Shown piece by piece: positions 16,410 to 24,559 of a stretch of 64,000 nt of DNA. The DNA comes from Lentzea fradiae. Lineage in GTDB: Bacteria > Actinomycetota > Actinomycetes > Mycobacteriales > Pseudonocardiaceae. The DNA lies in assembly GCF_900100955.1 (NCBI RefSeq), contig NZ_FNCC01000002.1, positions 310,001 to 374,000 of the forward strand, read 5' to 3'. Both the position numbers and the translations under genes were made by a program. Positions within the stretch are counted from its first letter, which is position 1. Every line of letters starts with the position of its first letter. Below the pieces are notes generated by a model. That model made no database searches. It saw only the letters and a list, made by a program, of their open reading frames with translations, and had not been told where the DNA came from.

Positions 16410-17519
16410 TCAGTCGGGTGACGTTGCGGGAAGACCGGGAATGCTGCCCGGCACAGTGCCGTCGCGCCGCTCCTCGACCGACCACGTGGTGGCGGGGAAG
16501 AGCGAGTTCTGCGACGTCAGGACGGCGAGCACGCCGCGCGTGCCGCCGGAGTTGTCCGTGTGACCGGACGGCGCGGAAGCCGTCGCGGTGACGGGTGCCT
16601 GCTGCGGCACGGGAAGCGGGGCAGCGGGCCGCGGGGTGGACCAGGTGAGGTCGCTCGCCGGCGCGGGCTCGGCCCGCACGGGTGCGGGCGGCGGAGTGAA
16701 CGTGACGGACGGCGGCGCGACGACCCGCTCGACCGCCGTGGCGGCCGGCGCGGGCGGAGGCGGAGGGGGCGGCGGCTGGGCGAGGGCGAGCTTCGCGGCC
16801 TTCCTGGCGGCGCGGAGCTGGGCCTTGGCCTGGACCACCTCGGGCGGCGCCTGGTTGGAGACGCTGCCGGAGCGCGAGTTGCCCAGCGTGCCACCGCTGA
16901 AGTCGAGGGCGGGACCCTCGTCGTACGGGCCGGTTTCGGGACGGCTGACGGCCGGCGGCACCACCACGGGCGGCACGACCGCCGGGACGACCACCACGAC
17001 GGGCGGGGTGAGCCTCGCCGGTGCGGTCTGGGCGGCGACGTCGGCGGAGAGGGCGGTGGCCCAGCCGGCGGGGTCGTCGAGGAGCGACGGCGCCGCGGCG
17101 GGGACGTCCGGGACGGGGATCTGGATCGCGTCGGTGCCGACGGGGGCGGTGTCCGCGCTGCCGGTCTCGGCGAGGGGTGTGGTCTCCGCCGGTGCCGCGT
17201 TGTCCGTGGTCGTCCCGCCAGCCGAAGGCCCGGCACTCGAGGTCACGGCAGTGGAAGGCCCGGCGGTGAAAGGCCCAGAGGTCGAGGGCCCGGCGGTGGA
17301 GGGCAGGGCGGACAGGCCCGGGACGGCCACCGCGGTGTTCCCGGCGGGCGTGTCCTGGGGGCTCTGCGCGGTGGTGCTCCCGGCGACCACCTCGGCGGCC
17401 GGTGGCACCTCGCCGGGGCTCGCGGACGCGCCGGTCCCGGTCAGCAGCCAGGCCGCGGCGGTGAACCCGCCGAGGGCAGCGACCCGCAGCAACAGTGCAC
17501 GAGCTCCACCGCGCGCCAC
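16410..17519 (-). CDS. Secreted low-complexity Pro/Ala/Thr-rich protein
   Basis: A 369-residue protein, not recognised as a family. A signal peptide (MARGGARALLLRVAALGGFT, ending near GASASP) is followed by a long Ser/Thr/Gly/Pro region with repeats of the PSTAGPSTSGPFTAGPST type (about residues 75-95), a poly-Pro tract of eight near residue 250, and a short C-terminal module (GVLAVLTSQNSLFPATTW). It is probably a surface-exposed, flexible or cell-wall-spanning protein. Codon-position GC is consistent with real coding despite the low complexity. Confidence 0.55.
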   Translation of the reverse strand: MARGGARALLLRVAALGGFTAAAWLLTGTGASASPGEVPPAAEVVAGSTTAQSPQDTPAGNTAVAVPGLSALPSTAGPSTSGPFTAGPSTAVTSSAGPSAGGTTTDNAAPAETTPLAETGSADTAPVGTDAIQIPVPDVPAAAPSLLDDPAGWATALSADVAAQTAPARLTPPVVVVVPAVVPPVVVPPAVSRPETGPYDEGPALDFSGGTLGNSRSGSVSNQAPPEVVQAKAQLRAARKAAKLALAQPPPPPPPPAPAATAVERVVAPPSVTFTPPPAPVRAEPAPASDLTWSTPRPAAPLPVPQQAPVTATASAPSGHTDNSGGTRGVLAVLTSQNSLFPATTWSVEERRDGTVPGSIPGLPATSPD

Positions 17520-17759
17520 AGGATCACCCCCCGTCCACCGTTCAGGTCACCGCCAACGCACAGCGTCGTCGGAGGTCGACGTCGAGCTATGTCTAGCACT
17601 GGTTGGTGGCTTTGCGAACCACCTCGGCGCGAAACACTCGGAAGGGCGGTCTCGTGCGGCTGTCCGTGTCGCCCTGATCAGGTGCGAACACCGTCTGTGT
17701 CGTCATCGGATCGAGTGACTTTGCGGTCCGGTCCGCTGTGGACCGTGTCGCGGCGCGGG

Positions 17760-18611
17760 ATGGTGTCCGATGTGGACGCGCCCCAACAGGTCAACAGCCT
17801 TTCTGAGCTGGCCGATCACGCCGCCCGAGCGCTCGGCCCGGTACACGTGCACGATCGCGCGGGACCGAACGAGTGCCTGCTCCGTTCGGGGGAGCTGATC
17901 GTGCTCCCGGCGGAGGCACCCACTGTGCGCAAACGCTTGCGAGGCGTCTACTCGCACGAGGAGGTCGTCGCAGGTGCGATCCGGATGTTCCTCAAACCCC
18001 CCGAACGGGTAAGGGTCGTGGACATCGCCAGGGAGGTCGGCGCGACGCCGAACCACGTCCACCTCAGCTGCCCGATCATGATCGGCACCTCCCGCCCGGT
18101 CGTCGGCGAACGGCTGCCGGACCTGCTCGGTGAGGGCACCGTCGCGTTGCTGGACACCTGCCTCGACGCCGCGCACGGCTCGCTGGTCGCGGGCGTGCTC
18201 CGGCACCACGGCGCCACGGTCCGGCCGTTCCCGGTCCTGACGCCGTCCGGCTTCGGCGACGACCTGACCCTGGCGTCCGCCCTGCGCGCCACCCGCGACC
18301 TGCCGGTCGTGCTGGTCTCCTCCGGCACCTACTCCTACGACGACCGGTGCCCGCCGGTCCTCGCGTCGGCCGGGGGCAACGTCGTCGCGGCGGCGGGCAA
18401 CGGTGCCTCGTCCCGGCCGTGGTGGCCCGCCGCCCTTCCCGCCGTGACGGCCGTGGGCGCCACCGCGCCGTTCTCGAACCACGGGCCGTGGGTGGACGTG
18501 GTCGCCGACGGGGTCGACGTGCCGGCGTCGGTCGGGGCGGACCAGCTGCTGTGCACCGGGACGTCGTTCGCGGCCGCGCTGCACGCCGCGACCCTGGTCC
18601 CGGTGCCGTAG
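17760..18611 (+). CDS. Short subtilase-like (S8) serine peptidase
   Basis: A 283-residue protein with no signal peptide, so probably cytosolic. Residues 1-125 form an unrecognised N-terminal region. The peptidase part carries an Asp motif (VALLDTCLD, Asp132), a His motif (HGSLVAG, His139), an oxyanion Asn (AAAGN, Asn214) and the nucleophile motif GTSFAA (Ser269). The Asp-His gap is only 7 residues, against about 30 in ordinary subtilisins, and the usual DTG is DTC. The fold is therefore strongly compacted. The gene converges on the CHAT-protease gene, whose frame runs 277 bases antisense into it. Confidence 0.75.
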   Translation: MVSDVDAPQQVNSLSELADHAARALGPVHVHDRAGPNECLLRSGELIVLPAEAPTVRKRLRGVYSHEEVVAGAIRMFLKPPERVRVVDIAREVGATPNHVHLSCPIMIGTSRPVVGERLPDLLGEGTVALLDTCLDAAHGSLVAGVLRHHGATVRPFPVLTPSGFGDDLTLASALRATRDLPVVLVSSGTYSYDDRCPPVLASAGGNVVAAAGNGASSRPWWPAALPAVTAVGATAPFSNHGPWVDVVADGVDVPASVGADQLLCTGTSFAAALHAATLVPVP

Positions 18612-20566
18612 CAGCTGAAGCCGAGGTGGGCGACGGCCCGTGCGGCCTCGGCGGGGTGGTCCAGCAGCCGGTGGACCTCGGCCATCGCCGGTCCGGCCAG
18701 TGCGTCCGGCACCGGCAGGACGCCCGCGATCACGGTCCGGCTGCCCGCGTCGAGGAACGCCCTGGCGAGCCCCGACTCGCACGCCGACAGCACGACGACC
18801 TCGGGCGGGTTTTTGATCCGCGCGATGTCGTAGCCGTAGAGCGGGCCGTCCCGGAGTTCGAGGTGCGAGAACAGCGGGTTGCCGGGGTGGACGTGCCCGT
18901 GCGCGGCGATGTGGGCGATCCCGGCGCCCTCGAGCCCGCGCAGGGTCGACTCCACGGTGGGAACGAGGACGTCTCCGCCGTGCTCGCGGCGCAGCGCGGT
19001 CACCTCCTCGTGCCGCAGGCGCGGACCCGTGACCCACACCCGCCTGCCGCCGCGGCTCGACGGCCGCCAGTGCCGCAGTGACGGCAGGACGTGGACGCGT
19101 CCGAAGGCCGCCCACGGCATGGCGTGCAGCACGCCGTCCGGGATCACGACGACCTCGTCCGCCTCCGGCAGGAGGTCGGTGGTGACGGGTCGCCCGGCCC
19201 GCAACGCCAGCCGCGCGGTGCGGACGAGCTCGGCCGGGTCGGGAACGACGCGCAGCCGGGCGCGTCCGCCGACCAGCGTCACGGCCGTCATCCGTCCTTC
19301 GTGGACGATGAAGCTGACGAGCGGAAGTTCCGGCGGCACCGGCGTTTCCGGAGTTGTCCGGTGCCGGGCGAGCGTGAGTCTGCGGACGTCGCGCTCCAGC
19401 GCTTCCAAGGGCAGGCCGAACGCCCGTGCTCGCCGCAGTTCCGCGAGGGCTCGTGCCAACGCGGGATCGTCGGGTGGCAGGGGCGTCGACGTCCGGTGCT
19501 GTTCCGACCAGTGCAGCACCTCGCGCGCGGTCCGTGCCAGGCCCAGCGCGTGCGCGGTGAGCTCCCGGCGCGGCCAGTCGCCGTGGTGCTCGTCGAGCAG
19601 GCGGAGTCCGGCGCGGCACGCCGCCAGCGCACCCCGCCGGTCCGACCGCCGCGCCTGCGCGAGCCAGCCGAGCGCCCGCGTGCGCACGGGACCGCGGAAC
19701 CGGTGTGCCGCAACGGCGTCGAGCTTTCCGGCGGCCAGCATGAACTCCACGTCCTCGCCGCCCAGCCGCAGCGCGGGTCCCGGATCGCCGTCGCGCAACG
19801 CGCACCGCGCGTTCAACGCCGCCAGTCCGGGCACGTGCCGGTTGCAGCGGCGCAGCAGTTGCTCCGCGGGCGCCAGCACCCGCCGCGCCTCCGCGGTGAG
19901 CCCGGCCGCGAGCAACGCCTCCGCCCGGTCGACGAGCGCCTCCGGTTTGCTCGCCGAGTCGAGCCCGGCCTTCGCCGCGTCCTCGTACCGGCGCAGCGCC
20001 AGGGACAGGTCGCCCGCGAGCATCGCGACGAACCCCCTGTTGTGCAGGCACATCGCCGCACGTCCGTGCTCACCGATGGCCTGCGACAGGGTCTGCGCCG
20101 CCGCGAAGTCCCGTTCGGCGGCGTCGAGCCTGGTCACGGCGCACCGCGCGATCCCGCGCCCGACCAGCGCGTTGGCCAGCCAGCGCTGGTCGCCGTAGCG
20201 CTTCAGGTCCCTGATCACGGCGGTCAGCTCGGCGATCGCGAGCAGCGGCGACTGGCACAGGTGCAGCCCGCGCAGGCAGCGCGCCCGCGCGAGCTCCGGC
20301 CCGCGCAGGTGTGGCGCGGCGAGGTCGAGGTGCCGCAGGCTCTGCTCGCGCCGCCCCCGGTCCAGCTCGATCCACGCGAGGGTGAGGTGGAACCGCGCCT
20401 GGCCGGTGAGCCGCAGCCCGCGCCGCGCGAACCGGGCGGCGACGTCGAGGTGGCCCAGTTCGGCGTGGGCGACGCCGAGGTCGTGGAGGGCGTCCGCGCG
20501 TTGCGCCTTCGTGCCCCTGACCTCGGTCGACGCGATGGTGGCCCGGGGATCGGCCGTGGCGCTCAC
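18335..20566 (-). CDS. TPR-CHAT caspase-like protease
   Basis: A 743-residue protein from the GTG at 20566. Residues 20-400 are TPR-like helical repeats. The C-terminal CHAT domain (about 410-655) carries the catalytic His (IAHIAAHGH, His556) and Cys (VVLSACESG, Cys596) of this caspase/separase-like family. The domain should end near HLGFSCYG (about residue 655), but no stop occurs there; the frame continues about 88 residues antisense to the subtilase gene. The extension may be genuine or reflect a lost stop. It is the third gene of a sigma factor operon with GTGA overlaps and may cut a protein target on activation. Confidence 0.85.
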   Translation of the reverse strand: MSATADPRATIASTEVRGTKAQRADALHDLGVAHAELGHLDVAARFARRGLRLTGQARFHLTLAWIELDRGRREQSLRHLDLAAPHLRGPELARARCLRGLHLCQSPLLAIAELTAVIRDLKRYGDQRWLANALVGRGIARCAVTRLDAAERDFAAAQTLSQAIGEHGRAAMCLHNRGFVAMLAGDLSLALRRYEDAAKAGLDSASKPEALVDRAEALLAAGLTAEARRVLAPAEQLLRRCNRHVPGLAALNARCALRDGDPGPALRLGGEDVEFMLAAGKLDAVAAHRFRGPVRTRALGWLAQARRSDRRGALAACRAGLRLLDEHHGDWPRRELTAHALGLARTAREVLHWSEQHRTSTPLPPDDPALARALAELRRARAFGLPLEALERDVRRLTLARHRTTPETPVPPELPLVSFIVHEGRMTAVTLVGGRARLRVVPDPAELVRTARLALRAGRPVTTDLLPEADEVVVIPDGVLHAMPWAAFGRVHVLPSLRHWRPSSRGGRRVWVTGPRLRHEEVTALRREHGGDVLVPTVESTLRGLEGAGIAHIAAHGHVHPGNPLFSHLELRDGPLYGYDIARIKNPPEVVVLSACESGLARAFLDAGSRTVIAGVLPVPDALAGPAMAEVHRLLDHPAEAARAVAHLGFSCYGTGTRVAACSAAANDVPVHSSWSAPTDAGTSTPSATTSTHGPWFENGAVAPTAVTAGRAAGHHGRDEAPLPAAATTLPPADARTGGHRSS

Positions 20567-20922
20567 GCGACGAACCAGCCGGTGGTCAGGCCCAGCCCGG
20601 GCACGGTCACGCACGCCGGTCCTGCCGGAACGTCGGCGCGGAACCAGCCTTCGGCGTCCGGTCGCAGCACCTCGACGGAGTGCGGCGTGCGGACCTCGAC
20701 GGACCCGCTCGCCTCGTCCAGCACCCCGGTCAGGCGGCCGGGGTCGAGCTGCAGGTACAGCCGGCCACCGCCCGCGTGGAACACGAGCTGCCGCGACGGC
20801 CCGCGCACAGGTTCTTGGACCGGCTCCATGGGGATGAGCCCGGTGGGCCGCGGCACGAACACCGGCGGCGGGGCGTCGGTGCGGAACAGGTCGGCCAGCT
20901 CGTCGAGCAACGGGTCCCTCAC
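20563..20922 (-). CDS. Small beta-rich protein of the CHAT operon
   Basis: A 119-residue protein starting at GTG (20922), overlapping the sigma gene upstream and the CHAT gene downstream by four bases each. The N-terminal third is helical with Pro-rich linkers (LLDELADLFRT). The C-terminal part (LVFHAGGGRLYLQLDPGRL and what follows) alternates strands like a small beta-sandwich, as seen in carboxypeptidase-regulatory-like domains. Its function is unknown. The position between a sigma factor and a protease suggests a regulator or adaptor, for instance a substitute for an anti-sigma factor. Confidence 0.65.
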   Translation of the reverse strand: MRDPLLDELADLFRTDAPPPVFVPRPTGLIPMEPVQEPVRGPSRQLVFHAGGGRLYLQLDPGRLTGVLDEASGSVEVRTPHSVEVLRPDAEGWFRADVPAGPACVTVPGLGLTTGWFVA

Positions 20923-21449
20923 CGCAGCGCCTCCAGCTTCCGCCGCAGCTCGGCGAGGCAGCGGCTGCGCGTGGAACCAACGCTCCCCACCTTTATCCCC
21001 AGGGCGTCGGCAACCTGTGCATAACTCAGCTCCGGGCTGTGGGCAGCTATCCGCAGGAGCTGTTGACACCGCTCGCTCAAGGTCATCAGCGCGCCCCAGA
21101 GCCGACGCTGCCGGTCGTGCGTGACCGCCACCTCGTCGGGTGCGGGGAGGACCGACTCCGGCTCCCACAGGTCGAACGGCACCTCTCGCCCGCGCGTCCG
21201 CAGCACGGTGATCGACTGCCGGGTGGCGGTACGGACCAGCCAGACGCCCAACGCCTCGGGCTGACGCAGCCTGGTGAGGTGTTCGGCCAGGCAGAGCCAT
21301 GTGCACTGGTACACGTCAGCCGCGTCGGCGTGGCTCAGCCGGAACGATCTGGGCACCGACCAGACGAGGCGCGAGTAGCGTTCGACGAGCGCGTCCCAGC
21401 CGCACGAGCCGGACCGCCAGCCGACGAGGACCTCCGTGTTCGATTCCAT
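20919..21449 (-). CDS. ECF-type RNA polymerase sigma factor
   Basis: A 176-residue sigma factor with region 2 (WDALVERYSRLVWSVPRSFRLS through LVRTATRQSITVLRTRGRE) and region 4 (LSERCQQLLRIAAHSPELSYAQ with the HTH ADALGIKVGSVGSTRSRCLAELRRKL). It heads the operon with the beta-rich protein and the CHAT protease. No anti-sigma factor gene adjoins it. Its promoter region contains a 17-bp inverted repeat with DnaA-box sequences. It probably directs transcription of its own operon and perhaps the subtilase gene; that is inference. Confidence 0.88.
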   Translation of the reverse strand: MESNTEVLVGWRSGSCGWDALVERYSRLVWSVPRSFRLSHADAADVYQCTWLCLAEHLTRLRQPEALGVWLVRTATRQSITVLRTRGREVPFDLWEPESVLPAPDEVAVTHDRQRRLWGALMTLSERCQQLLRIAAHSPELSYAQVADALGIKVGSVGSTRSRCLAELRRKLEALR

Positions 21450-21503
21450 GCCAGTGGGAGTCGAACTTGACCTTGGAGGCTCCCCAACTCACCCGAAAGT
21501 GAA

Positions 21504-21545
21504 TTGTCCACAGGTGTGGAGAAACTCATCCACACCTGTGGACAA
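21504..21545. promoter_or_regulatory. 17-bp inverted repeat with two DnaA-box sequences
   Basis: Arms 21504-21520 and 21529-21545 are perfectly complementary with an 8-nt loop. The outer nine bases of each arm (TTGTCCACA and TGTGGACAA) equal the high-GC actinobacterial DnaA box. The element sits between an aminotransferase 3' end and the sigma factor start, so a terminator or a sigma-operon operator is also possible. Confidence 0.6.
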
Positions 21546-21554
21546 CCCAGGGCT

Positions 21555-21563
21555 TGTGGACAA
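21555..21563 (-). promoter_or_regulatory. Third DnaA-box sequence
   Basis: TGTGGACAA, the perfect complement of TTGTCCACA, lies 9 bases right of the inverted repeat and abuts the stop codon of the aminotransferase gene. Confidence 0.5.
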
Positions 21564-22727
21564 CTACAGCTTGTGGAGACGCTCCACGGCCTCGTCGATC
21601 ACCGCGTCCTGCTTGCAGAACGCGAACCGGATGAGGTGCTTCCAGTCGTCCGGGTGGTCGGTGAACACCTGCACCGGCACCGCCGCGACCCCGATCTTCG
21701 CGGGCAGGTCCCGGCACAGCGCCAGCCCGTCGCTGTACCCCAACGGCCGGACATCGGCGCAGATGAAGTACGTGCCCTCCGACGACCGCACCTCGAACCC
21801 GGCCGCACGCAGCCCCTCGGCCAGACGCGCGCGCTTCGACGCCAGCGAGTCCCGCAACGACGTCACCCAGTCCAGCTCGGCCGTCAGCGCGTGCGCGACC
21901 GCGGGCTGGAACGGCGCCCCGCCCACGAACGTCATGAACTGCTTGGCCGCCCTGATGGCCCCGATCAGCTCGGCGGGCCCGCACGCCCAGCCGATCTTCC
22001 AGCCGGTGCAGTTGAACGTCTTGCCCGCGCCCGAGATCGACAGCGTCCGCTGCGCCATCCCCGGCAGCGAGGCGAGCGGGATGTGGACGAGACCGTCGAA
22101 CACCAGGTGCTCGTACACCTCGTCGGTGATCGCCAGCAGGTCGTGCTCGACGCACAGCGCCGCGATCGCTTGCAGCTCCTCCAAGCGGAACACGGTGCCG
22201 GTCGGGTTGTGCGGCGTGTTGACGAGAACCGCCTTGGTCCGCGGCGTCACGGCCGCCCGCAGCGCGTCGACGTCCAGCGCCAGCCGCCCCGACTCGTCCT
22301 CCCGCAGCCCCACCGTCACCCGCGTCGCACCGGCCATCGCGACCGACGCGGCGTAGGAGTCGTAGTACGGCTCGATGAGGATCACCTCGTCACCGGCCTC
22401 GACCAGCGCCAGCAACGAGGCCGCGATCGCCTCCGTCGCCCCGACCGTCACGAGGACCTCGGTGTCCGGGTCGTAGGTGAGCCCGTACCGGGCCCGGTGC
22501 GCGGCGACGGCCCTGCGCAACACCGGCATGCCGGGGCCGGGCGGGTACTGGTTCACCCCCGACGCGATGGCCGACTGGGCGGCCGCGAGCATCGACTCCG
22601 GACCATCGGTGTCGGGGAAGCCCTGACCGAGGTTGACGGCGTCGTGCTGCACGGCCAGCGCCGTCATCTCCGCGAAGATGGTCGACGTGAACGGCTGCAA
22701 CCGGGGAACTAGCGCTGGTACCCGCAC
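21564..22727 (-). CDS. Fold-type I pyridoxal phosphate aminotransferase
   Basis: A 387-residue enzyme starting at GTG. The N-terminus VNLGQGFPDTDGP, the Asn segment LVNTPHNPTGTVF and the PLP-lysine motif SGAGKTFNCTGWKIGW place it with methionine/kynurenine/N-succinyl-DAP-type aminotransferases (the YbdL/DapC-like branch). The preferred substrate cannot be decided by eye. The length is normal. It is divergent from the DUF445 gene with only about 29 bases between starts and is followed by the DnaA-box inverted repeat. Confidence 0.9.
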   Translation of the reverse strand: MRVPALVPRLQPFTSTIFAEMTALAVQHDAVNLGQGFPDTDGPESMLAAAQSAIASGVNQYPPGPGMPVLRRAVAAHRARYGLTYDPDTEVLVTVGATEAIAASLLALVEAGDEVILIEPYYDSYAASVAMAGATRVTVGLREDESGRLALDVDALRAAVTPRTKAVLVNTPHNPTGTVFRLEELQAIAALCVEHDLLAITDEVYEHLVFDGLVHIPLASLPGMAQRTLSISGAGKTFNCTGWKIGWACGPAELIGAIRAAKQFMTFVGGAPFQPAVAHALTAELDWVTSLRDSLASKRARLAEGLRAAGFEVRSSEGTYFICADVRPLGYSDGLALCRDLPAKIGVAAVPVQVFTDHPDDWKHLIRFAFCKQDAVIDEAVERLHKL

Positions 22728-22756
22728 AACGCAGGATCTTCACGGACAATGGACCT

Positions 22757-24004
22757 GTGGAGCAACTGACCGCCGCTGACCAGCAGAAGCGCACCGACCT
22801 GCGCAAGATGAAGCTCGTCGCCACGAGCTTCCTCGCCGGCGCGACGGTGATCTTCTTCGCCACCCACCTCTTCGAGGGCGCCTGGGTCGGCTACGTCCGG
22901 GCCGCCGCGGAGGCGGGCATGGTGGGCGCGCTCGCCGACTGGTTTGCCGTCACGGCCCTGTTCCGCAGGCCGCTGGGGCTGCCGATCCCGCACACCGCGA
23001 TCATCCCCGAGCGCAAGAACATGTTCGGGCAGACGCTCGGTGACTTCGTGGGCGTCAACTTCCTCAGTCCCGAGGTGGTCCAGGACAAGCTGCGGCGGGC
23101 GGGCATCGCCGAGCGGGCCGGGGCGTGGCTCAAGCAGCCGGAGAACGCCGAGCGGATCACGAACGAGCTGGCGAACGTGCTCAAGGGTGCGATCACGGTG
23201 CTCAAGGACGACGTGGTCCAGGCGGTGGTGGAGCAGGCGGTCGTCAAGCGGGTCACGGAGCAGCCGTGGGGACCGCCGCTGGGCAAGCTGCTGGGGCAGG
23301 TGCTGACCGACGGCGCGCACCACAAGCTGGTCGACCTGATGTGCGACCGGGCCTACGAGTGGGTGCGGGACAACCACGACAAGGTCAGCCTGATCGTCTC
23401 GGACCGCGCGCCGACGTGGTCGCCCAAGTTCGTGGACGCGATGCTGGGCGACAAGGTGTACACGGAGCTGGTCAACTTCGCGTGGGCGGTGAAGACGGAC
23501 GTCAACCACCCGATGCGGCTCGCCGTCGACCAGTTCCTGCTGGAGTTCTCCGCGGACATGCAGAGCGACCCGGCGACCATGCAGCGCGCCGAGCAGGTCA
23601 AGCACCAGGTGATCAACCACCCGGACGTGCAGAAGCTGATCAGCAGCGCGTGGGGCACGGCCAAGAAGATGCTGATCGAGGCAGCCGAGGACCCGTCCAG
23701 CGAGCTGCGCCGGCGGGTGACGCAGGGGCTCGTCACACTTGGCACGAACCTCACCGACGACCCGCGGCTGCGCGCCAAGGTCGACGGCTGGCTGGAGCAG
23801 GCCGCCGGGTACGTCGTGAGCAACTACCGGGCGGAGATCACCACGCTGATCACGGACACGGTCGAGCGCTGGGACGCGGAGGAGACCTCGCGCAAGATCG
23901 AGCTGCAGGTCGGCAGGGACCTGCAGTTCATCCGCATCAACGGCACGGTGGTCGGTGCGCTCGCCGGTCTGGTGATCTACACCGTGGCCAACGCGCTGTT
24001 CTGA
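22757..24004 (+). CDS. DUF445 membrane-associated protein
   Basis: A 415-residue protein starting at GTG. A helix near residues 20-38 (LVATSFLAGATVIFFATHLF) is followed by the family signature GMVGALADWFAVTALFRRPLG with IPHTAIIPERK. A long helical central region comes next, then a C-terminal membrane helix (VVGALAGLVIYTVANALF). This is the DUF445/YjiN architecture, inner-membrane proteins without established function. The 3' end overlaps the convergent CGNR gene by 28 bases. Confidence 0.9.
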   Translation: MEQLTAADQQKRTDLRKMKLVATSFLAGATVIFFATHLFEGAWVGYVRAAAEAGMVGALADWFAVTALFRRPLGLPIPHTAIIPERKNMFGQTLGDFVGVNFLSPEVVQDKLRRAGIAERAGAWLKQPENAERITNELANVLKGAITVLKDDVVQAVVEQAVVKRVTEQPWGPPLGKLLGQVLTDGAHHKLVDLMCDRAYEWVRDNHDKVSLIVSDRAPTWSPKFVDAMLGDKVYTELVNFAWAVKTDVNHPMRLAVDQFLLEFSADMQSDPATMQRAEQVKHQVINHPDVQKLISSAWGTAKKMLIEAAEDPSSELRRRVTQGLVTLGTNLTDDPRLRAKVDGWLEQAAGYVVSNYRAEITTLITDTVERWDAEETSRKIELQVGRDLQFIRINGTVVGALAGLVIYTVANALF

Positions 24005-24474
24005 TGCGCGTTCTGGGCGCGCGTCCGTTTTCGGAACGTGCGGGCCTTCTCGCGGTTGCCGCAGACCTGCATCGAGCACCAGGTGCGCGAGCGGTTGCGG
24101 GAGCGGTCGAAGAAGGCCCGCCCGCAGTCCTCGGCCGGACAGATCTTGAAGCGTTCCCAGGACCCCAGCACCGCGAGGCGGGCGGAGGCGGCCAGCACGG
24201 CGCCCAGCGCGTCCGAGCTCGACAGCACCGGGACGCCGTCGGTGAGCTCGATGTGCACCACGCCCGCGGCCGTCTGCGGGCCTGACGACCCCTCGATGGA
24301 CGACCTCAGCGCCGCACGGGCCGCGCGTGCCTGCGCGATGTCACCGCTTCGTCCGAGGCCGCGCTCGGTCACCCACGCGCGCCAGGAGGCTTCACTGTCC
24401 AGTACGTGTCGAGTGTTCAGGAAGCCGAGCAGCAGCTCGACGTCGTGATCCCAGCCGACAGTCAGACCAGTCAC
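23977..24474 (-). CDS. ABATE/CGNR zinc finger regulator
   Basis: A 165-residue protein from the GTG at 24474, preceded by GTGGTGGGG. The N-terminal ABATE-type region contains LLLGFLNTRHVLD. The C-terminal zinc finger has the form CPAEDCGRAFFDRSRNRSRTWCS followed by the CGNR tetrad and basic residues. The family is thought to act as stress-related DNA-binding regulators; targets are unknown. It diverges from the PadR gene, whose twin operator lies in the shared gap, so the two genes may be co-regulated. Confidence 0.88.
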   Translation of the reverse strand: MTGLTVGWDHDVELLLGFLNTRHVLDSEASWRAWVTERGLGRSGDIAQARAARAALRSSIEGSSGPQTAAGVVHIELTDGVPVLSSSDALGAVLAASARLAVLGSWERFKICPAEDCGRAFFDRSRNRSRTWCSMQVCGNREKARTFRKRTRAQNAHQNSALATV

Positions 24475-24521
24475 CCCACCACTGTAGGCGCCACGGCGGT
24501 CACCCGTCAGCGCATCGAGGA

Positions 24522-24549
24522 ATACACCGTGTGTATACACCGTGTGTAT
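24522..24549. promoter_or_regulatory. Overlapping twin operator (ATACAC-N3-GTGTAT, two copies)
   Basis: Two copies of the 15-bp inverted repeat ATACACCGTGTGTAT occur with a 13-bp period, sharing two bases. The element ends 10 bases before the PadR ATG, and TATAGT at 24547-24552 can act as a -10 box. Binding by the PadR protein would shut its own operon; family knowledge supports such autoregulation. Confidence 0.8.
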
Positions 24550-24559
24550 AGTGCTCCTC

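Noticed and set aside
21504..21563. Replication origin
   Set aside because: Only three DnaA boxes and no dnaA, dnaN, gyrB or rpmH nearby; a chromosomal oriC in actinomycetes has many more boxes.
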